64,000 nt of DNA, from assembly GCA_003013855.2 (NCBI GenBank), contig ML058586.1, positions 4,020,196 through 4,084,195 on the forward strand, in the 5' to 3' direction. This DNA comes from Liriodendron chinense (lineage: Eukaryota > Streptophyta > Magnoliopsida > Magnoliales > Magnoliaceae). A program made the position numbers and the translations under genes. The notes under the pieces are model-generated. The model did not search any database, was not told the origin of the DNA, and worked only from the letters and a program-made list of their open reading frames with translations. Shown in pieces: positions 60,718 to 64,000 of the stretch (its first letter is position 1; the number at the start of each line of letters is the position of its first letter).

Positions 60718-60724
60718 TATAAAT
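60718..60724 (+). promoter_or_regulatory. TATA box of gene C
   Basis: TATAAAT, 61 bp before the start codon and about 50 bp after the end of the W repeat. Spacing is similar to gene B (73 bp). Confidence 0.55.
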
Positions 60725-60778
60725 GTTCAGTATGGATCTTTACTCTTTGGGAAGAAGGCAGGCCTTTGTAGAGAAGCT

Positions 60779-60854
60779 ATGGAAGTGCAACAAGTTCTTC
60801 ACATGAATGGTGGAACCGGTGAGACCAGCTATGCCAATAACTCAACACTACAGG

Positions 60855-60888
<34 letters not shown>

Positions 60889-61338
60889 ATTATGTACATT
60901 ACAAATAGACACGTAGATTTTTGAAATCATAGATGTGGACCATCCATCTAGTCTAACCCACTCTTAATTTTCCAACATGCATGCCATAATCGCTGTAAGA
61001 TCTCAACAATTCTACTTTTGGTAATTTGTTACGAACAAATGCTGTCGAGGTGACCTATTAGATGGTCCGGATTATCATATCAAGTTATTCTTGAGGTATT
61101 TGGCAACCCAAAATGGGTCCTATCTATCCGATCATTGGACTCGTTTTTCTCTGGGAACATATGGGAACTGCTAGTGTACAAGTCCTTGAATACGCTTGTC
61201 CGATCGAGTGTGCTTCTGGTGTTGGTGGAACATGAATAGGTGGGTGTAGGTTAATTTATGGTTGGACTGTCCACTTCTTCAATTCTTAGTCATTTACATC
61301 GGATCAATCTTTCTATTTTGAATCACTTGATTATGTTG

Positions 61339-61387
<49 letters not shown>

Positions 61388-62887
61388 AAAATGCAATATC
61401 CAAGGCAAAGACCATGGTAGAAGACAGCGTCGTCAACTTCTACTGCACCACTTTTCCGAAGAGCTTTTGCTTCGCAGACATGGGTTGCGCTTCAGGGCCC
61501 AACACGTTATTGGTGATCTCTAATATGATAGACGCTGTCGACCAGAAACGGTGTCATTTGGGCCACTCATCTCCAGAGTTCCAAGTCTTCTTAAATGACC
61601 TACCGGGGAATGACTTCAACACCACTTTCAACTCCTTGCAAGGCTTCTATGACAAACTCAAGCAGGAGAAGGGGCCTGATTTCGGGCCATGTTTCATTGC
61701 TGGAGTGCCCGGTTCCTTTTACGGGAGGCTTTTTCCAACTGAAAGTCTGGATTTTGTTCATTCTTCTTTAAGTCTCCATTGGCTCTCTCAAGTAAGCATC
61801 TTCATTCACAGAAAGGCTTCCAACCAGGAAATATTGTGAACCCTTGATGCTGGGAAGGACATGATGAGGATGATCATTGTCTTCCTCGATCGGTAAATAC
61901 GTTGAATCCATAAGGCGCTCTTGAATCTACAAGTGAATTCTCGAATCCACAGGAGAAGTGACGAAAGTCAAAATTTTATTGAATAATAGTAGTCTTAATT
62001 AAAAATGAGTTTTAACAACCTTATATAACCCTAAACAAAGTCCTAAAATGAATTAAGAGAATCCTAATAAAACAAGAAAACAAAAATAAGAAAACGCGCA
62101 AATCTGCATCATCCCTCGACCTGTGTCGACCGATCAATTTGACAGGTCGAACTGGCCCAAAAATGTCCAAGAGACTAAAAATGAAAATTATGTGAATTTC
62201 AGCCTATCGACCTGTCAAATTGATTTCGACCAGTCTAAGCTGGCAGAAACTGTCCGGCAACCAATTTGAAATTTCTAGCAAAATTTCAACCTGTCGACTT
62301 GATTGGTCGATCGGTTGAACAATGCTGAACTTTGTCGATTTCTCTTTAAGCTTCTTCCAGCTCATGTGTGATAGAAACGTGCTTGATCCACATCCTACAT
62401 CAACCTTCAAACTATGTTTCTAGTCAACATGAAAATATATAAATAAATAAATTAATAAATAAGAATATAAAAATGTAGGAAAAGTTCAACAATGGTTGAA
62501 AAGTTTAAATTGGCTTTCCTTTCATGTGATCACTGGCCTGGGCCTGATGTAGAGGCCCAATAATAAATAGGTGCGGGCTTAGACTTGGGCTAACTAAACC
62601 ATTGTGGCTGCTAGGTTCCACCAGGGCTAGAAAATGAAACCGGTGGCTTTTTAAACAAAGGGAACATCTACATTGCGAAGAGCAGCCCTCCTGCAGTGTT
62701 TACAGCTTACTTGGAACAATTTCAGAGGGATTTCTCATTATTTCTAAGGTCGCGGTCCAAAGAAATGAAATCTGGTGGGCATATGGTCCTGACACTCATG
62801 GGCCGGAGAAGCCCTGACCCATCAAGTGGAGAGTGTTGCCTTCTTTGGGAACTACTGTCACAAGCGCTCATGAACATGGCCTCAGAG
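60779..62887 (+). CDS. SABATH carboxyl methyltransferase (gene C, exons 1-3; continues past the window)
   Basis: Exons 60779-60853 (25 codons), 61387-61791 (135) and 62615-62887 (91) match gene B's exon lengths exactly and are open, giving 251 residues; exon 4 must lie beyond 64000. Start motif MEVQQVLHMNGGTGETSYAN with Gln25. SAM motifs: DMGCASGPN, NDLPGNDFN, GSFYGR. The pocket differs from gene B: SLSLHWLS places Leu at the Tyr position and His at the Met position, and exon 3 has CCLLWELL. His before Trp is the arrangement in jasmonate methyltransferases and several non-SAMT SABATH members, so another carboxylic acid is likely; the substrate is unknown. Intron 1 has (CT)n and (TA)n; intron 2 holds a 558-bp solo LTR; intron 3 is collinear with that of pseudogene A. 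Reading past the exon 2 donor gives a short false tail. Whether the whole gene is functional depends on the unseen exon 4. Confidence 0.88.
61341..61384. repeat. (TA)n microsatellite at the end of intron 1 of gene C
   Basis: About 22 TA units running directly into the splice acceptor (AG at 61385-61386). This replaces the usual pyrimidine tract with TA sequence, so length changes here could affect splicing. Confidence 0.9.
61845..62402 (-). mobile_element. Family G solo LTR in intron 2 of gene C
   Basis: 558 bp from 'tgatgctgggaagg' to 'atcctacatca', flanked by ACCCT (61840-61844) and ACCTT (62403-62407), a 5-bp duplication with one change. It lies antisense to the gene (same orientation as the other family G copies). 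GC-rich inserts use 'tcgacctgtcga'-type motifs ('tcgacctgtgtcgaccgatc', 'gacaggtcgaactgg', 'cgacctgtcaaattg'). Intron 2 of pseudogene A lacks it, so it entered after the A/C duplication. Confidence 0.85.
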
Positions 62888-63159
62888 GTAATATCATTCC
62901 ATTATTCTCACTTAATTATCATGATGTCATTGGGGTATCTCCCAAATTATTTTTATCTCTTTCATATATAGGACTGGCAATTGGGTTGGGGCAATCCCAA
63001 TTATCTCTTTCATATCTCCCAAACTGACTTGTATTGAAGCAGGGCAAGGGCCTTGGTAAGAAAACAGTTACTGGGCCCCTTATTGGCAGAGACCAAGCTT
63101 ATGTCTTAAGCACGAGCCCACGAAACCTTGTAGTGTATGTAGTGTTTGGATTCGCCAAG

Positions 63160-63201
<42 letters not shown>

Positions 63202-64000
63202 GGATGGACAGATTGGGTATAAAACATACATCACAATAGGCCCACAGACCCAGCCCTTGGGGGATCAAGGGCCACATTCAAACAGCTTATAATCAAGAAG
63301 ATAGAGATCCCTGACTGGCGGGAAAACTATTCTTGCCAACATGGACATCCACCTGGCCTGCGATGATAGTTTTCCCACCAATTACGGACCTTGTACGTTG
63401 TCCAGTTGGAATCCCTGACTGGTCCGGAATGCTATCCCTGCTAGTCTGTGGGTATCTTGTTTGCGATATTTTTTCTTTTTTTTTTTTTTTTTTTTTTTTT
63501 TTGAGGAGGATTTCGGTATTGTTGGTTCCCTTACTATTGCGGCCCGTTTGTTAAGTGGGAATCATTAGAAAAAAAAAGTATAATTATTAATAATTTCCTT
63601 GTTTTATTTGTAAAGAAAATCAGGAATTATATAATGCAATTATTATAATTTTCACTTCTATAATTATCAAAGACAACACTTAAATGACTCCTTAAGGTGA
63701 ATCAAAGATTTTCACTTGCAAATCAAACATACCACCAAGAAGGGATCCATTAATTGGAATCTATTTCTCAATGATCCTTTGGAAAATAATAATTATGAAT
63801 TCCTTCCTTTGCCCATGATTCTTGCTTATCAAACAGGGCCTGAGCGTTGTTAGGGTTGACTGAAAGCGCCCATTGGAGATCTTTTCGCAACTAATTGTTA
63901 ACGGTTTTTTTTTTTTTTTTTTTTTTTTTTATCCATTAAAAGCAAAGGAGCTATACAGCACAACGCTGCCGGGCAAGCCTGCCACAAAAAATACTAGCAT
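62888..64000. other. Intron 3 of gene C (5' part)
   Basis: Begins GTAATATC after exon 3. It follows intron 3 of pseudogene A through 'ggcaattgggttggggc', a (CT)n (63163-63199), 'ccttgtacgttgtccag', a T run (63478-63502) and the A/T-rich block matching 5456-5880. A second T run is at 63905-63931. No exon 4 is visible before the window ends. Confidence 0.75.

Overview
This is plant nuclear DNA from an angiosperm. Genes have GT-AG introns, the spaces between them are rich in transposons, and (GA/CT)n and (TA)n microsatellites are common. There are no operons, RNA genes or CRISPR arrays. One dispersed family, with foldback cores reading 'ggcccaccatgatg...ccgtccat', recurs throughout (called W here). 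It reminds me of woody, magnoliid-type genomes, but the species cannot be fixed from this sequence.

The only recognisable host genes are three SABATH carboxyl methyltransferases (salicylate/benzoate/jasmonate methyltransferase family), all on the + strand. Gene A (2525-7793) is a pseudogene: it has frameshifts in exons 2 and 3, a nonsense codon and no exon 1 in view, because a CACTA-type transposon end abuts its intron 1. Gene B (39564-42945) is intact: four phase-0 exons, 377 aa, with every salicylate-pocket residue I can place. Gene C (60779 onwards) is intact through exon 3, has a different pocket, and runs off the right edge of the window. A and C are close duplicates that share intron sequence; B is more diverged.

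The spaces between them are layered repeats. 8-13.9 kb: LINE-type RNase H remnant, LTR fragments and a Mutator-like MITE with a 9-bp target duplication. 13.9-37.7 kb: a tandem segmental triplication of a roughly 4.1-kb non-coding unit. Unit 2 has been split by a 10.2-kb nested LTR complex (a 7.2-kb element inside a 3-kb solo LTR, each with its own 5-bp target duplication) and by a 3.03-kb gag-protease-only Ty3/Gypsy element. Unit 3 carries a second 9-bp-target-duplication MITE. All three units carry one tRNA-headed SINE whose head repeats have expanded in unit 3. 43.6-53.8 kb: an old minus-strand Gypsy element (RT, protease, gag, 5' LTR) split by large LTRs. 55.7-58.7 kb: the 3' LTR and pol of another Gypsy copy. 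60-60.7 kb: a W repeat, itself hit by a poly(A) retrocopy, lies directly upstream of gene C.

I found no clearly new gene system. The most unusual signals are: (1) a Gypsy LTR family in which each copy carries its own GC-rich motif repeated at corresponding places in a conserved framework; (2) tandem growth of a SINE Pol III head inside a dated segmental triplication; (3) two Mutator-like MITEs with the same foldback core but unrelated terminal repeats; and (4) W repeats lying just upstream of the TATA boxes of both readable SABATH genes.
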